Positions 7,349 through 17,757 of a DNA stretch of 64,000 nucleotides are shown in pieces; within the stretch, counting starts at the first letter, position 1, and every line of letters starts with the position of its first letter. The notes under the pieces were generated by a model. It searched no databases and was not told where the DNA came from. It saw nothing but the letters and a program-made list of their open reading frames with translations. Source of the DNA: Minwuia thermotolerans (GTDB lineage: Bacteria > Pseudomonadota > Alphaproteobacteria > Minwuiales > Minwuiaceae); contig NZ_PIGG01000034.1 in NCBI RefSeq assembly GCF_002924445.1, positions 1 to 64,000 on the forward strand, read 5' to 3'. The translations under genes were made by a program, and so were the position numbers.

Positions 7349-8032
7349 TTGCTGGGCGTACTCTGCGGCATACATCGCGAAGGCAGGATCATCGAGGCCG
7401 CCGCCGCCGCGGCAGGCGCGCCGGCCATGGTGCGCTGTTCCGGCGCCCGTGCCGCCAACGCCGCACGCGGCGCGCGCGAACTGGTGGAAGCCGGGGCCAC
7501 GCGCCTGTTGAGTTTCGGTGTCGCCGGCGGCCTGGCCGACGATGCGCGGCCCGGCGACCTGCTGACGCCGGAGCGGGTGCTGGACCTGCGCGACGGCGAC
7601 TGGGCGGCGGACGCCGAATGGCTCGCCGCGGTGCGGGCCGCCTGGCCGGAAGGCCGCCGGGACGCGGTGCTCGGGATCGATATGGCCGCGACCACCGTCG
7701 GCCAGAAGGCCTTTCTGGGCGCAGCCTTTCCGGCCGCCGTGGCCGTGGACATGGAAAGCCATCACCTGGCGCGGGCGGCCGCGGAGGCCGGCCTGCCGTT
7801 CCTGTGCGTCCGCGCCGTCGCCGATGACCGCCGCTCGCCGCTGCCGCGTGCGGCCATGGCCGGCGTCGGGCCGGCGGGCGACGAACGCCCGCACCGGGTG
7901 CTGCTGTCGCTGCTCTACCGGCCGCACGAGGTCAGGGCGCTGATCCGGCTGGCGCGGGCCAGCGGGCGCGCCTTCAGCACCCTAGGCCGCGTCGGACGCG
8001 CCGGTCCGTGCCTTGGTGTCGGGGGCGCCTGA
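7349..8032 (+). CDS. hpnG: Hopanoid-associated nucleoside phosphorylase HpnG
   Basis: The 227-residue protein belongs to the purine-nucleoside phosphorylase/MTA-SAH nucleosidase fold. It has the phosphorylase loop SFGVAGGL, the late substrate-binding motif VAVDMESHHLARAA and the HpnG-type ending RALIRLARASGRAF. HpnG releases adenine from adenosylhopane on the route to ribosylhopane and bacteriohopanetetrol. TTG 7349 is the start, with GGCGGGG about 8 nt upstream. The gene converges on hpnH, and the two reading frames overlap by 51 bp, so the last 17 codons of each are antisense to the other. Confidence 0.85.
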   Translation: MLGVLCGIHREGRIIEAAAAAAGAPAMVRCSGARAANAARGARELVEAGATRLLSFGVAGGLADDARPGDLLTPERVLDLRDGDWAADAEWLAAVRAAWPEGRRDAVLGIDMAATTVGQKAFLGAAFPAAVAVDMESHHLARAAAEAGLPFLCVRAVADDRRSPLPRAAMAGVGPAGDERPHRVLLSLLYRPHEVRALIRLARASGRAFSTLGRVGRAGPCLGVGGA

Positions 8033-9130
8033 CGTCGCCTTCTCGACCACGCGGTCGAAGACGAACTCGGCCGGGCGCTGGTTCTCCAGGCTGATCTCCG
8101 GCGCCATGGGACCGTCGGTACGGATGCCCTTCAGCGCCACAATCAGGCCCTTCAGCGGATTGCGCACCATGTCCTGCACGGCGGTGGCCTCATAGCCGCA
8201 ATGGACCATGCAGTCGGCGCATTTCTCGTAGTTGCCGGTGCCGTAGGTCTCCCACTCGGTCTCCTCCATCAGTTCCCTGAAGGTGGCGACATAGCCCTCG
8301 TTCAGCAGGTAGCACGGCCTCTGCCAGCCGAAGACGTTGCGCGTCGGGTTGCCCCAGGGCGTGCAGCGGTATTCCTGATTGCCGGCCAGGAAGTCGAGGA
8401 ACAAGGGCGACTGGCTGAAGGGGTACTTCACGCCCTTCGCCTTCGCCTTGGCGAAGATCTCGCGGAAGAAGGTCTTGGTCCGCTGGCGGGTGAAGAAGTG
8501 CTCCTGGTCCGGCGCGCGCTCATAGGCGTAGCCCGGCGAAACGGTGATGCCCTCGACGCCCAGTTCGCGGGCGAAGTCGAACAGCGCCACGGCGTCGTCG
8601 GCCTTGGCGTTGTCGAACAGCGTGGTGTTGATGTTGACGCGGAAGCCCTTCGACTTGACCAGCCGGATGGCTTCCACGGTCTTCTCGAACACGCCGTCCT
8701 TGTCGACCGCGCGGTCGTGATGCTCGCCCAGTCCGTCCAGGTGGACGGAGAAGGTCAGGTAGGGCGAGGGCTCGAACAGGTGGAGTTTCTTCTCCAGCAG
8801 CAGGGCGTTGGTGCAGAGATAGACAAACTTCTTCCGCTTCACGAGCTCGGCGACGACCTCGCCCATCTCCTTGTGGATCAGCGGCTCGCCGCCGGCGATG
8901 GAGACCATGGGCGCGCCGCATTCCTCGGCGGCGCCGACGCACTCGTCGACCGACAGGCGGCGGTTCAGGATGTGGTCCGGATAGTCGATCTTGCCGCAGC
9001 CGGGGCAGGCGAGGTTGCAGCGGAACAGCGGCTCCAGCATCAGCACGAGCGGGTAGCGCTCGGTGCCTGTCAGCCGCTGCTTCAGGATATAGGCTCCGAC
9101 GCGGAGCTGCTGGCGCAAGGGAACACCCAA
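7982..9130 (-). CDS. hpnH: Adenosyl-hopene transferase HpnH (radical SAM)
   Basis: This radical-SAM enzyme joins a 5'-deoxyadenosyl radical to diploptene, the first step of side-chain formation on C35 hopanoids. The cluster motif is CNLACPGC (CxxxCxxC), followed by AGGEPL. A C-terminal cysteine group (CADCMVHCGYE) resembles SPASM/twitch ligands. I place the start at TTG 9130, because GGGAG lies 6 nt upstream and the family begins MxVPLxQQLRVGAY. An in-frame ATG at 9184 has no ribosome binding site. The length is then 382 residues, normal for the family. It lies downstream of hpnN on the same strand. Confidence 0.92.
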   Translation of the reverse strand: MGVPLRQQLRVGAYILKQRLTGTERYPLVLMLEPLFRCNLACPGCGKIDYPDHILNRRLSVDECVGAAEECGAPMVSIAGGEPLIHKEMGEVVAELVKRKKFVYLCTNALLLEKKLHLFEPSPYLTFSVHLDGLGEHHDRAVDKDGVFEKTVEAIRLVKSKGFRVNINTTLFDNAKADDAVALFDFARELGVEGITVSPGYAYERAPDQEHFFTRQRTKTFFREIFAKAKAKGVKYPFSQSPLFLDFLAGNQEYRCTPWGNPTRNVFGWQRPCYLLNEGYVATFRELMEETEWETYGTGNYEKCADCMVHCGYEATAVQDMVRNPLKGLIVALKGIRTDGPMAPEISLENQRPAEFVFDRVVEKATSGAPDTKARTGASDAA

Positions 9131-9237
9131 ATCCGTCTCCCACTGAGGTTCGAATGGTTCGAATGTGCTGCCGCATCGATACACGACAGGTTGTGCAGCC
9201 GCAACATGACGCGGTGGCGCTGTCGAACAACCAACTG

Positions 9238-11805
9238 TTACTGTGACATTTCAGAGCGCCCGGTCACGCGGATGAGCGCCGGCAGGAAAATCAGCGTGGC
9301 GAACAGGATGGCGATGATGGCGATGGTCAGCAGCCGCCCCATGGAGGCCATGCCGAGATGCGGCGCCAGCGCCAGCCCGCCGAAACTGGCCAGCGTGGTC
9401 AGCGAGCTGAACAGCACCGCCCGGGGCGTCGACGATCGCATCAGCCTGTCGGGATCCTCCAGCCGCCGCCGGCGCAGCACCAGATGGATGGAGCTGGCGA
9501 CGCCCAGCCCGAAGAGCAGCGGCAGGACGATGACGTTGGCGAAATTCAGCGCCTCGCCCAGCAGCACCGCCGCGCCCAGGGTCATGACCGCGGCCAGGAG
9601 CAGCGGCGCCAGGGTAAGGAGGATGTCGAGGGGTCTGCGCAGCACCATCCCGATCAGCAGGGTGACGAGAACGGCGGCCACAACGGTCGCCGTGCGGAAG
9701 CTGTCCAGCACCGCTTCGCCGGCGGCGGTGACGATCGCGGGCGTGCCGGTCGCCTGCGGCAGCACGGTCTGGGCGCTCTCCGCGAAGGCCCGCAGTTCGC
9801 TGTTCGAGTCGATCGGGTCGGCGGGAAAGATCTGCACCCGATAGCGGCCATCGTCGGTCACCCAGTACTGGCGGAAATCGGCCGGGACGTCGTCCGCCGT
9901 CACCGGTCCGGCGTCGAAAGCGGTGCGGATGTCGGCCAGCCAGTGCGGCAGAAGGCCCGTGACCCGGGTCTCGAACGCAGCCAGACCGGCGGCGTCCATG
10001 GCCTGCAGTGCCACCGCCAGCCGCCGCGCGGCATCGTTCAGCGCCTCGCTGTCAGGGGCTGCGGACACAGCCGCGTCGAAATCGTCGACTGCCTGCCGCC
10101 GCTCCGCGTCCGTTGGCGGCGGTGCGGGTGTCGCCGTGAGCACGGGGAACAGGAACAGGGCGGCGTTCTGCAGGGCCGCCAGCTTTTCCGGCTGGTTGTC
10201 GGGAATGACTCGGCCCAGGTGCAGCACGCGGCCGATGCCGGGCCGCTCGGCGAGCGCCTCGGCGGCGCGTGCGGCCGCCTCGGGTCCGGCTGTCAGGCCC
10301 TCGAGCGCGTAGCCGCCGCCATCGTCGTCCCGCGCCAGTTCGAAGAAGGTCGCGACGGATTCCGAATCCGGGTCCTTCAGCAGCAGGGGATTGAAGTCGA
10401 AGTCGGAGAACGGCGTCAGGATGGCGCCGCCCAGGCCGAGCACCGCGCCCAGCGCCACGACCGGCCGCGCCAGCCGCCCCGTGCGGCGGTCGGGCTTCGC
10501 TGGCGGGCGCGGTTCGGCTTCGCGGGGGCGGGCGCCCAGCGTCAGCAGGGCGGGCAGCAGCGTCAGGTTGAGCGCGACGGCGATGACCATGCTGCCGCCG
10601 GCGATGACGCCGAGCTCCGCCAGACCCCGATAGGGCGTCGGCAGGAAGCTGAGAAAGCCGATGGCGGCCGCCAGGGCGCTCAGCACCAGCGAGGCGCCGA
10701 CGCTGCGCCCGGCGTCGCGCACCGCCGCCACGCCGCGCCCGGATTCCCGCGCCCTTAGTGTGAAGTGGATTGAGAAATCCACCGCCAGCCCGATGAACAG
10801 GACCGCGAAGGCGACCGACAGCAGATTGAGCTGGCCGACGGTGAGGGTGGCGAATCCCAGGCTGAGCGAGAGGCCGGCGGCGAGCACGGCGATGGCGGCC
10901 AGGACGTCGCGGACGCCGCGCAGACCGAGGAACAGCAGCACCAGAATTCCGCTGGCCGAGAGCGCCCCGGCCCAGGCGCCGCCCAGCTTGACGCTGTCCA
11001 GTTCCTCGGTGTCCAGCGCGGCGTCGCCGGTCAGACGGAATCCGATCGCATCCGGATAGCCGGCGAAATGCGCGCGCAGATCTTCGATCGCCGCCCGGGC
11101 CGGCGAGAGCGTGGCGAAATCCTGCACCGGCTTGGCGATGACGATCTGGCGGCCGTCCAGCCCCCCCTGGCCCTCGACGGCGAGTTGCCGCCGCCAGGAG
11201 AGCATCGCCGGCGCGTCCGGGTCGCCCTCGGCCATGGCGGCGATGGTGGCGACCAGATCGGTGAGCTGGACCGCCTGGACGCTTTCCGGGTCGGCCTGTT
11301 CCAGCGCCAGATCCAGCATGTCCAGCAGTCCGACGAGATCCGGCCGCTCGGCCAGCACCGCCAGCAGGCCCTGGGCCGCGGCGAGGCGGTCGAGAAAGTC
11401 CTGCAATTGCTCCGCTTCCATGTGGAGCAGGCCGTTGCGCCTCAGGAAGGGATCCATGGCCGGGGCGCGGACATGGCTGAACAGCCTCTCCTGTGCGCGC
11501 ATGTGCGTCATGACGCCGGCGGCTGCGATCTCCGCCTGCTCCGGCGTCGGCGCGTCGATCACGACGACCAGCTGGTCGCCATGCCAGGGGAAGGCGTCGC
11601 GGTATTCGATGGCGGCCTGGCGAAACGGCGTCTCCGCCGAAATCATGTCGAAATTGTCTGTATTGATGCCCAGATGTCGGACCGAAACGACAAGGGACAG
11701 GGCCGACAGCAGGACGGCCGTCAGGATCACCAGCAGCGGCCGCCGGGCCGAGAATCGGGCGATCCCGGCGGCGAAAACCGCGATGTGGTCGTTCTGGCGT
11801 GCCAT
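9238..11805 (-). CDS. hpnN: Hopanoid transporter HpnN (MMPL/RND family)
   Basis: The 855-residue integral membrane protein has the RND/MMPL layout of two repeated halves. Each half has one TM helix, a large periplasmic loop and a five-helix bundle; LFIGLAVDFSIHFTLRARES marks the first sterol-sensing-like bundle and LLFGLGVASSIHLVLRR the second. In Rhodopseudomonas palustris HpnN moves hopanoids to the outer membrane. The frame stays open far upstream to 12543, but the real start is ATG 11805 (MARQNDHIAVF) with AGGAG just before it; the extension is antisense to hpnM. It is divergent from hpnM. Confidence 0.9.
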   Translation of the reverse strand: MARQNDHIAVFAAGIARFSARRPLLVILTAVLLSALSLVVSVRHLGINTDNFDMISAETPFRQAAIEYRDAFPWHGDQLVVVIDAPTPEQAEIAAAGVMTHMRAQERLFSHVRAPAMDPFLRRNGLLHMEAEQLQDFLDRLAAAQGLLAVLAERPDLVGLLDMLDLALEQADPESVQAVQLTDLVATIAAMAEGDPDAPAMLSWRRQLAVEGQGGLDGRQIVIAKPVQDFATLSPARAAIEDLRAHFAGYPDAIGFRLTGDAALDTEELDSVKLGGAWAGALSASGILVLLFLGLRGVRDVLAAIAVLAAGLSLSLGFATLTVGQLNLLSVAFAVLFIGLAVDFSIHFTLRARESGRGVAAVRDAGRSVGASLVLSALAAAIGFLSFLPTPYRGLAELGVIAGGSMVIAVALNLTLLPALLTLGARPREAEPRPPAKPDRRTGRLARPVVALGAVLGLGGAILTPFSDFDFNPLLLKDPDSESVATFFELARDDDGGGYALEGLTAGPEAAARAAEALAERPGIGRVLHLGRVIPDNQPEKLAALQNAALFLFPVLTATPAPPPTDAERRQAVDDFDAAVSAAPDSEALNDAARRLAVALQAMDAAGLAAFETRVTGLLPHWLADIRTAFDAGPVTADDVPADFRQYWVTDDGRYRVQIFPADPIDSNSELRAFAESAQTVLPQATGTPAIVTAAGEAVLDSFRTATVVAAVLVTLLIGMVLRRPLDILLTLAPLLLAAVMTLGAAVLLGEALNFANVIVLPLLFGLGVASSIHLVLRRRRLEDPDRLMRSSTPRAVLFSSLTTLASFGGLALAPHLGMASMGRLLTIAIIAILFATLIFLPALIRVTGRSEMSQ

Positions 11806-11901
11806 GCGCTCCTGTCCGTCCCGCCTGCCGCCGGCATCACTTGGCCGACGGCGCGTATGATGCTCTAACCGAGACGGTCGCGACCGTCGAGACGGGGAAC
11901 C

Positions 11902-12519
11902 ATGAACGCAATCGACAAGTCCATCCGGCTTCTGGCCGCACTGCTTCTCGCGGTCACCCTGACCGCGCCGTTCCAGGCCGCCCGCGCCGCCGGCGAGCGG
12001 GAGGCCATCGAGCGTCTGAACGACACCCTTCAGGCCGCCATGCGCGGTGGCGGCGAACTTGGTTTCCAGGGCCGCTTCGACCTGCTGGAGCCGGTGCTGG
12101 GGGAGGTCTTCGACTTCCGGCTGATGACGCGGATCGGGCTGCAGCGCTACTGGGACGGCATCGCCGAGGCCGACCGCGCGGCGATCATCGACGCCTTCCG
12201 GCGCATGTCCGTCGCCACCTACGCCAGCCGCTTCGACGGGTCCGGCGGCATCAGCTTCAGCATCGGCGAGACCCGCGAGGGTCCTCAGAACCTGGTGCTG
12301 GTGCCGACCGTGATCGAACGCGCCGCCGAGGACCCGGTCAGTCTCACCTATGTCATGCGCGACAGCGGCGCCGGTCCGGCGGTGATCGACGTGCTGGCAC
12401 AGGACAAGTTCAGCGAACTGGCGCGCCAGCGTGCGGAGATGTCGTCGGTCTTCGGCCGTTCCGGCGCGGCCGGCCTGATCGAGACCCTGAACGCCAAGAC
12501 CGCCGAACTGGCCGGCTGA
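11902..12519 (+). CDS. hpnM: HpnM, MlaC/Ttg2C-family periplasmic protein
   Basis: The 205-residue protein has a Sec signal peptide ending near ARA-AGERE and an MlaC-type fold. Recognisable segments are FDFRLMTRIGLQRYW, the following helix AIIDAFRRMSVATYASRF and the strands before a C-terminal helix. In hopanoid producers this MlaC paralogue, HpnM, accompanies HpnN and is thought to carry lipids across the periplasm. Here it is transcribed divergently from hpnN across a 96-bp promoter region, and it is followed 22 bp later by a transporter gene. Confidence 0.85.
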   Translation: MNAIDKSIRLLAALLLAVTLTAPFQAARAAGEREAIERLNDTLQAAMRGGGELGFQGRFDLLEPVLGEVFDFRLMTRIGLQRYWDGIAEADRAAIIDAFRRMSVATYASRFDGSGGISFSIGETREGPQNLVLVPTVIERAAEDPVSLTYVMRDSGAGPAVIDVLAQDKFSELARQRAEMSSVFGRSGAAGLIETLNAKTAELAG

Positions 12520-12541
12520 CGGTGGCCGACGGGGAGGGGGC

Positions 12542-13489
12542 ATGCTGACGCTGCTGGCCTTCCTCGGCCGTTACGCCACCCTGGTCCTCGCCTTCGGCGT
12601 CTTCCTCGGTTTCGCCTTTCCGGGCCTCGCCGCGCTGGTGCGCCCCTGGCTGGCGCTATTCATCATCGGGCCGCTGGTCATCGCGCTGATGCGCATCGAC
12701 TGGGGGGAGATGCTGGGCTACATGCGCCGCCTGCCGCTGGTGGCGGTGCTGTGCGTCTGGATGCTCATCGTCTCGCCGCTGGCCGTCTTCCTGATCCTCG
12801 ACGGCACCGCCGTGGCGCCGGGGGTGCTGGCCGGCATCGTGCTGATGGCCGCGGCCCCGCCCATCGTCTCGGCGGCGGCGATCGCGATGTTTCTCGGCCT
12901 CGACGGAGCGATCATCGTCGTCGCCACGGTGGCCGCCATGTGGCTGACGCCGCTGGTGCTGCCGCCCATGGCGCTGAACCTGCTGGACCTGCATCTCGAT
13001 ATCTCGCTCGGACTTTTCATGCTGCGCCTGGCAGGCCTGGTCGCGCTGGCCTTCGTGGCCGCCTGGATCGGCCGCTGGCTGCTGGGGCCGGAGCGGCTGT
13101 CGCGCGCCAGCGTCCATCTGGACGGGGCGGCGGTGCTGTCGATGCTTCTGTTCGTCGTCGGCGTCTTCGACGGCGTCACCGAGATGGCGCTGGCCCAGCC
13201 GCGCCACGTCATCCTCGCCTGCCTGCTGGCCTATCTGTTCAACATCGGCCTGCAGGTCGCCGGCGCGGCGGCGTTCTGGCGCCTGGGCCGGCGCACGGCG
13301 CTGTCGATCGGGCTGATGAGCGGCAACTGCAACATGGGGCTGGTGCTGGTCACGCTCTCCGACAAGGCCGATCCCGACACGGCGATGTTTTTCGCCGTCG
13401 GTCAGCTTCCCATGTACACCCTGCCGGCGCTGCTGACGCCGCTCTACCGGCGACTGCTGAAGACCGAGACACGGGAGGCAAGGACATGA
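12542..13489 (+). CDS. SBF-like (bile acid:Na+ symporter family) transporter
   Basis: The 315-residue polytopic membrane protein has about ten hydrophobic helices, the usual size of BASS/SBF carriers. The MAAAPPIVSAAAIA segment and the GLMSGNCNMGLVLVTL crossing resemble the family's signature helices that build the sodium and substrate sites. The substrate is unknown; relatives carry organic anions such as pantoate, sulfonates or arsenite. The start ATG has GGGGAGGGGGC directly upstream. The downstream SDR starts within its stop codon (ATGA), so the two are translationally coupled. Confidence 0.75.
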   Translation: MLTLLAFLGRYATLVLAFGVFLGFAFPGLAALVRPWLALFIIGPLVIALMRIDWGEMLGYMRRLPLVAVLCVWMLIVSPLAVFLILDGTAVAPGVLAGIVLMAAAPPIVSAAAIAMFLGLDGAIIVVATVAAMWLTPLVLPPMALNLLDLHLDISLGLFMLRLAGLVALAFVAAWIGRWLLGPERLSRASVHLDGAAVLSMLLFVVGVFDGVTEMALAQPRHVILACLLAYLFNIGLQVAGAAAFWRLGRRTALSIGLMSGNCNMGLVLVTLSDKADPDTAMFFAVGQLPMYTLPALLTPLYRRLLKTETREART

Positions 13490-14169
13490 GCCGCACCATC
13501 CTCATCACCGGCGCGGGCCGGGGCATCGGCCGGGCGCTGGCGGAACACTATCTGGACAAGGGCGAGACGGTGCTGGCGACCGCGCGCGACACCGGCGATC
13601 TCGCCGACCTGGTCGAACGCGGCGCCGAGGCCTTCGAACTGGAGGTCACCGACCAGAACCAGATCGACCGGCTGGCGGCGGACCTCGGCGACCGGCCGAT
13701 CGACGTGCTGATCAACAATGCCGGCGTGATCGGCGGCAAGGGGCCGCAGACGCTGAGCAACCTCAATCAGGACGACTGGGCCGAGACCATGCGGATCAAC
13801 GTCTTCGCGCCGTTCCGCATCACCGAGGCGCTGGTCGGCAACATCACTGCGAGCGCGGGGAAGACCGTCGCCATCATCTCCAGCCGCATGGGCTCGATCG
13901 ATCAGAACGCCTCGTCGGAGAAGATCGTCTACCGCACCTCGAAGGCGGCGGTGAATCAGGTCGCCAAGGCGCTGCACAACGGCCTGCACAGTCAGGGCGT
14001 CAAGGTCGTGCCGCTGCATCCGGGCTGGGTCGCCACCGACATGGGCGGGCCCGGCGCGGCGGTGACGCCCGAGGACAGCGCCCGCGGTCTCGCCGGCGTC
14101 ATCGACAACCTGCGCCAGGACCAGTCCGGGCGCTTCTGGGACTACCAGGGTCAGGAACTGCCCTGGTAG
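13486..14169 (+). CDS. Short-chain dehydrogenase/reductase (C-factor-like)
   Basis: The 227-residue SDR has the NAD(P)-binding TGAGRGIG at 8-15, NNAG, the catalytic Ser in IISSRMGS and YxxxK in YRTSKAAVN. It is shorter than classical SDRs and resembles C-factor/CsgA-type reductases, with the ending HPGWVATDMGG before a short C-terminal domain. It is coupled by a 4-bp overlap to the upstream SBF-like transporter, so it may act on the transported compound. It converges on mmsA, leaving only 10 bp between their stops. Confidence 0.85.
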   Translation: MSRTILITGAGRGIGRALAEHYLDKGETVLATARDTGDLADLVERGAEAFELEVTDQNQIDRLAADLGDRPIDVLINNAGVIGGKGPQTLSNLNQDDWAETMRINVFAPFRITEALVGNITASAGKTVAIISSRMGSIDQNASSEKIVYRTSKAAVNQVAKALHNGLHSQGVKVVPLHPGWVATDMGGPGAAVTPEDSARGLAGVIDNLRQDQSGRFWDYQGQELPW

Positions 14170-14179
14170 TCCCGAAGGC

Positions 14180-15679
<1,500 letters not shown>

Positions 15680-15839
15680 GGTTTCTCTCCCCGCAAAAGC
15701 CATGTCTTCCGTTGCGGCGGACTGTAGGCCCAAAGGCGCGGGAGCGGCAAGCCGGAGCGGAGCCGCTTGAAGCCCGGCGGGGAGCACGCATCTATCGGGT
15801 ACGGCGTGCGCCCGGCGTCAAGGGAAGGCAGGTTTCTCC

Positions 15840-16466
15840 ATGCGTCCATCCAACCTCCTGGCGGCTGTGGCGGGACTTGTCCTGCTCATGGGCTGCGCCC
15901 GGGTGCTCGATACCCAGGTCACCTCGATCAGCGATCTGCCCGAAGGCCGCGCTGCCGGCGCGACCGTGGCCGTCATCGGCGCCAGCGAGGACATTGCCCG
16001 CTCCCTGATCTTCCGGCGCGCGAAGGATCGTATGGCCGCGGAGTTCCGCGAGCGGGGCTTTGTCGTCGTCCCCAACGCCGCCGAGCCGCGCTATGTCGCC
16101 GCGGTCGACTACCGGATGGGCGAGGGCGAGACCACGATCCGCGAGCTGTCCCAGCCGGTCTTCGGCATCGTCGGCTATACCCGCATCTCCTCCGGGGGCA
16201 AGGTCCGCCTTGCCCCGGTTCACGGCATCATCGGATACGAATGGGTGCCGATCAGCGTGACGACCTATGGCAGCGCGCTGATGGTATACATCCACGACAC
16301 TGCGCGGGAGGAGGACGAGGCCCGCGTATATGAGGGCCGGGTCACGGCCCGCGGCTCCTGCGGGAGGCTCGATGTCGTCCTCGATGACATGATCACGGCC
16401 CTGTTCGAGAAGTTTCCCGACCGGTCCGGCCGCGTCCGCGTGAAGAGCGAGCTGGATTGCGACTGA
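15840..16466 (+). CDS. DUF4136-like lipoprotein
   Basis: The 208-residue protein starts with a lipoprotein signal ending in LLMGC (Cys19). The mature domain alternates strands and helices (ATVAVIGASEDIARSLIFRR, then FVVVPNAAEPRYVAAVDY), a layout like DUF4136 lipoproteins that resemble the LPS assembly factor LptE and the TolB N-domain. It contains further cysteines (GSCGRLD, ELDCD). The role is unknown, with outer-membrane attachment likely. It is divergent from mmsA and followed by a palindromic repeat. Confidence 0.6.
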   Translation: MRPSNLLAAVAGLVLLMGCARVLDTQVTSISDLPEGRAAGATVAVIGASEDIARSLIFRRAKDRMAAEFRERGFVVVPNAAEPRYVAAVDYRMGEGETTIRELSQPVFGIVGYTRISSGGKVRLAPVHGIIGYEWVPISVTTYGSALMVYIHDTAREEDEARVYEGRVTARGSCGRLDVVLDDMITALFEKFPDRSGRVRVKSELDCD

Positions 16467-16547
16467 GGCTGCGGGGCGTCCGGCGGAAGGTCGAAGCCGC
16501 CTTCTGGCCTGGCAGGATGCTTGATGGCATAGCCTTCCACTCAGGCT

Positions 16548-16628
16548 GTCACCCCCGCCCAGTGCGGGGGTCCGGAGCGGCTTCGCCGCCAGCCCCTGAC
16601 CGGATGCCCGCACGGGGGCGGGCATGAC
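16548..16628. repeat. Paired palindromic REP-like repeat
   Basis: Two hairpin units face each other: GTCA plus a CCCCGC/GCGGGG stem and TCCGG at one end, and CCGGAT plus a GCCCGC/GCGGGC stem and ATGAC at the other, with about 25 bp between. The same architecture recurs at 23595-23703, and a single unit occurs at 24082-24109. The element lies inside the 3' end of the enolase-superfamily gene and supplies its last residues and stop codon. Confidence 0.8.
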
Positions 16629-17757
16629 GCAGAGGAGGACAGCGGCTGATCGGGCGGACCGGGCCCCATCGATCCGCCCGATAGCTCTCAAGCACTTCCG
16701 GGTCGGGCTCGAAGCCGATGCCGGGCCGGTCGGGGACGGCGATCATGCCCTGCTCGGGCAGCGGGATCGCCGGGTCGGGATAGGCTTCCGGCCTGATCCA
16801 GAAATGCTCGAACAGGCCGGCGCTCCGTTTCGCCGCCATCACCTGCGCGGTCGCCCAGTAGCCGGGCCCGAAATAGGGCGAGTGCGGCATGACCGTCCTG
16901 CCGAGCGCCGCTGCTGCGTCGCAGATGTCCGCCATCTCGGTGATGCCTCCGACCTTGATCACGCTCGGCTGCACGTAGTCGATCTTCGGCAGGGTGCGGC
17001 GGAACTCGACCAGGGTGCAGGCGTTTTCGCCGCTGGCAATGGAGACGCCGAAGGCCAACTGCAGCGCGCCCAGCGTCTCGGCGTCGTCGGGCGGGAAGAC
17101 CGGCTCCTCGACCCAGTAGAGGCCGAGGCGGCGCATTTCCGGCATCAGCGCCCGCGCCTCCTCGAGCGTCCAGTTGCAGTTGACGTCGGTCGTCACCTTC
17201 ACGCCTGGCCGGGCGGCGTCGACGCCGGCCTCGATGCAGGGCAGTGCGATCTCGTGCAGCTTCACCGTTTCGTAGCCGCGGCCGACGGTCTCCGCCGTGT
17301 ATTCGCGCACCTGGCCCGGGTCGCCGTAGCGGACCAGGCTGGCATAGGCGGGGATCGTCTCGCGCACTCGTCCGCCGAGCAGCGTGGCCAGGGACACACC
17401 CTTCTCCTTCGCCGCAATGTCCCAGAGCGCGATGTCGACCGCGGAAATGGCGAAAATGGTGATGCCATAACGGCCGTGCAGGTGCAGACGCCGCTGCAGG
17501 GTGCGGTTGAAGGCCGGGATGTCGCCGATTTCCGCGCCGATGACCAGCGGCAGGACCATGTCGCGCAACGCCGCGATGGTCGCCCCGGCGCAATGATAGG
17601 CGAAGCCGTCGCCCCAGCCGACCACGCCGTCCTCGGTGGTCAGCTTCAGCAGCGCCACGTCCAGATGCGTCCACTGCTGCGGCATCAGGCCTGTGCCGGC
17701 GCTGCCGTCGGTGAAGGGGATCTTCAGCGGGATGATCTCGGCGTCGCGGATCTTCAT
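16549..17757 (-). CDS. Enolase-superfamily (mandelate racemase subgroup) enzyme
   Basis: The 402-residue protein has the mandelate-racemase subgroup residues: Lys166-x-His168 (VKLHE), metal ligands Asp191, Glu217 (WVEEP) and Glu244 (ASGEN), and a late His292 (MPHSPYFGPG). It should abstract the alpha proton of a carboxylate, as in acid-sugar dehydration or racemisation. The natural family ending (GIGFEPDPEVLESYR) is reached at residue 360. The remaining 42 residues read into a palindromic repeat and stop inside it, so the native stop appears lost. The gene is the last of the tcu operon and overlaps the kinase gene by 4 bp. Confidence 0.85.
   Translation of the reverse strand: MKIRDAEIIPLKIPFTDGSAGTGLMPQQWTHLDVALLKLTTEDGVVGWGDGFAYHCAGATIAALRDMVLPLVIGAEIGDIPAFNRTLQRRLHLHGRYGITIFAISAVDIALWDIAAKEKGVSLATLLGGRVRETIPAYASLVRYGDPGQVREYTAETVGRGYETVKLHEIALPCIEAGVDAARPGVKVTTDVNCNWTLEEARALMPEMRRLGLYWVEEPVFPPDDAETLGALQLAFGVSIASGENACTLVEFRRTLPKIDYVQPSVIKVGGITEMADICDAAAALGRTVMPHSPYFGPGYWATAQVMAAKRSAGLFEHFWIRPEAYPDPAIPLPEQGMIAVPDRPGIGFEPDPEVLESYRADRWGPVRPISRCPPLRHARPRAGIRSGAGGEAAPDPRTGRG

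Noticed and set aside
7314-7350. CCCGC...GCGGG hairpin followed by TCTTTCTTTT as a terminator after the Spy-like gene
   Set aside because: The stem is only five base pairs with a long loop, and the T-rich stretch includes the hpnG start codon; the GGCGGGG more likely serves as the hpnG ribosome binding site.
11806-12543. Upstream extension of the hpnN reading frame
   Set aside because: It is antisense to hpnM, and HpnN homologues start at MARQ-like sequence just before the first membrane helix, where a ribosome binding site is present.
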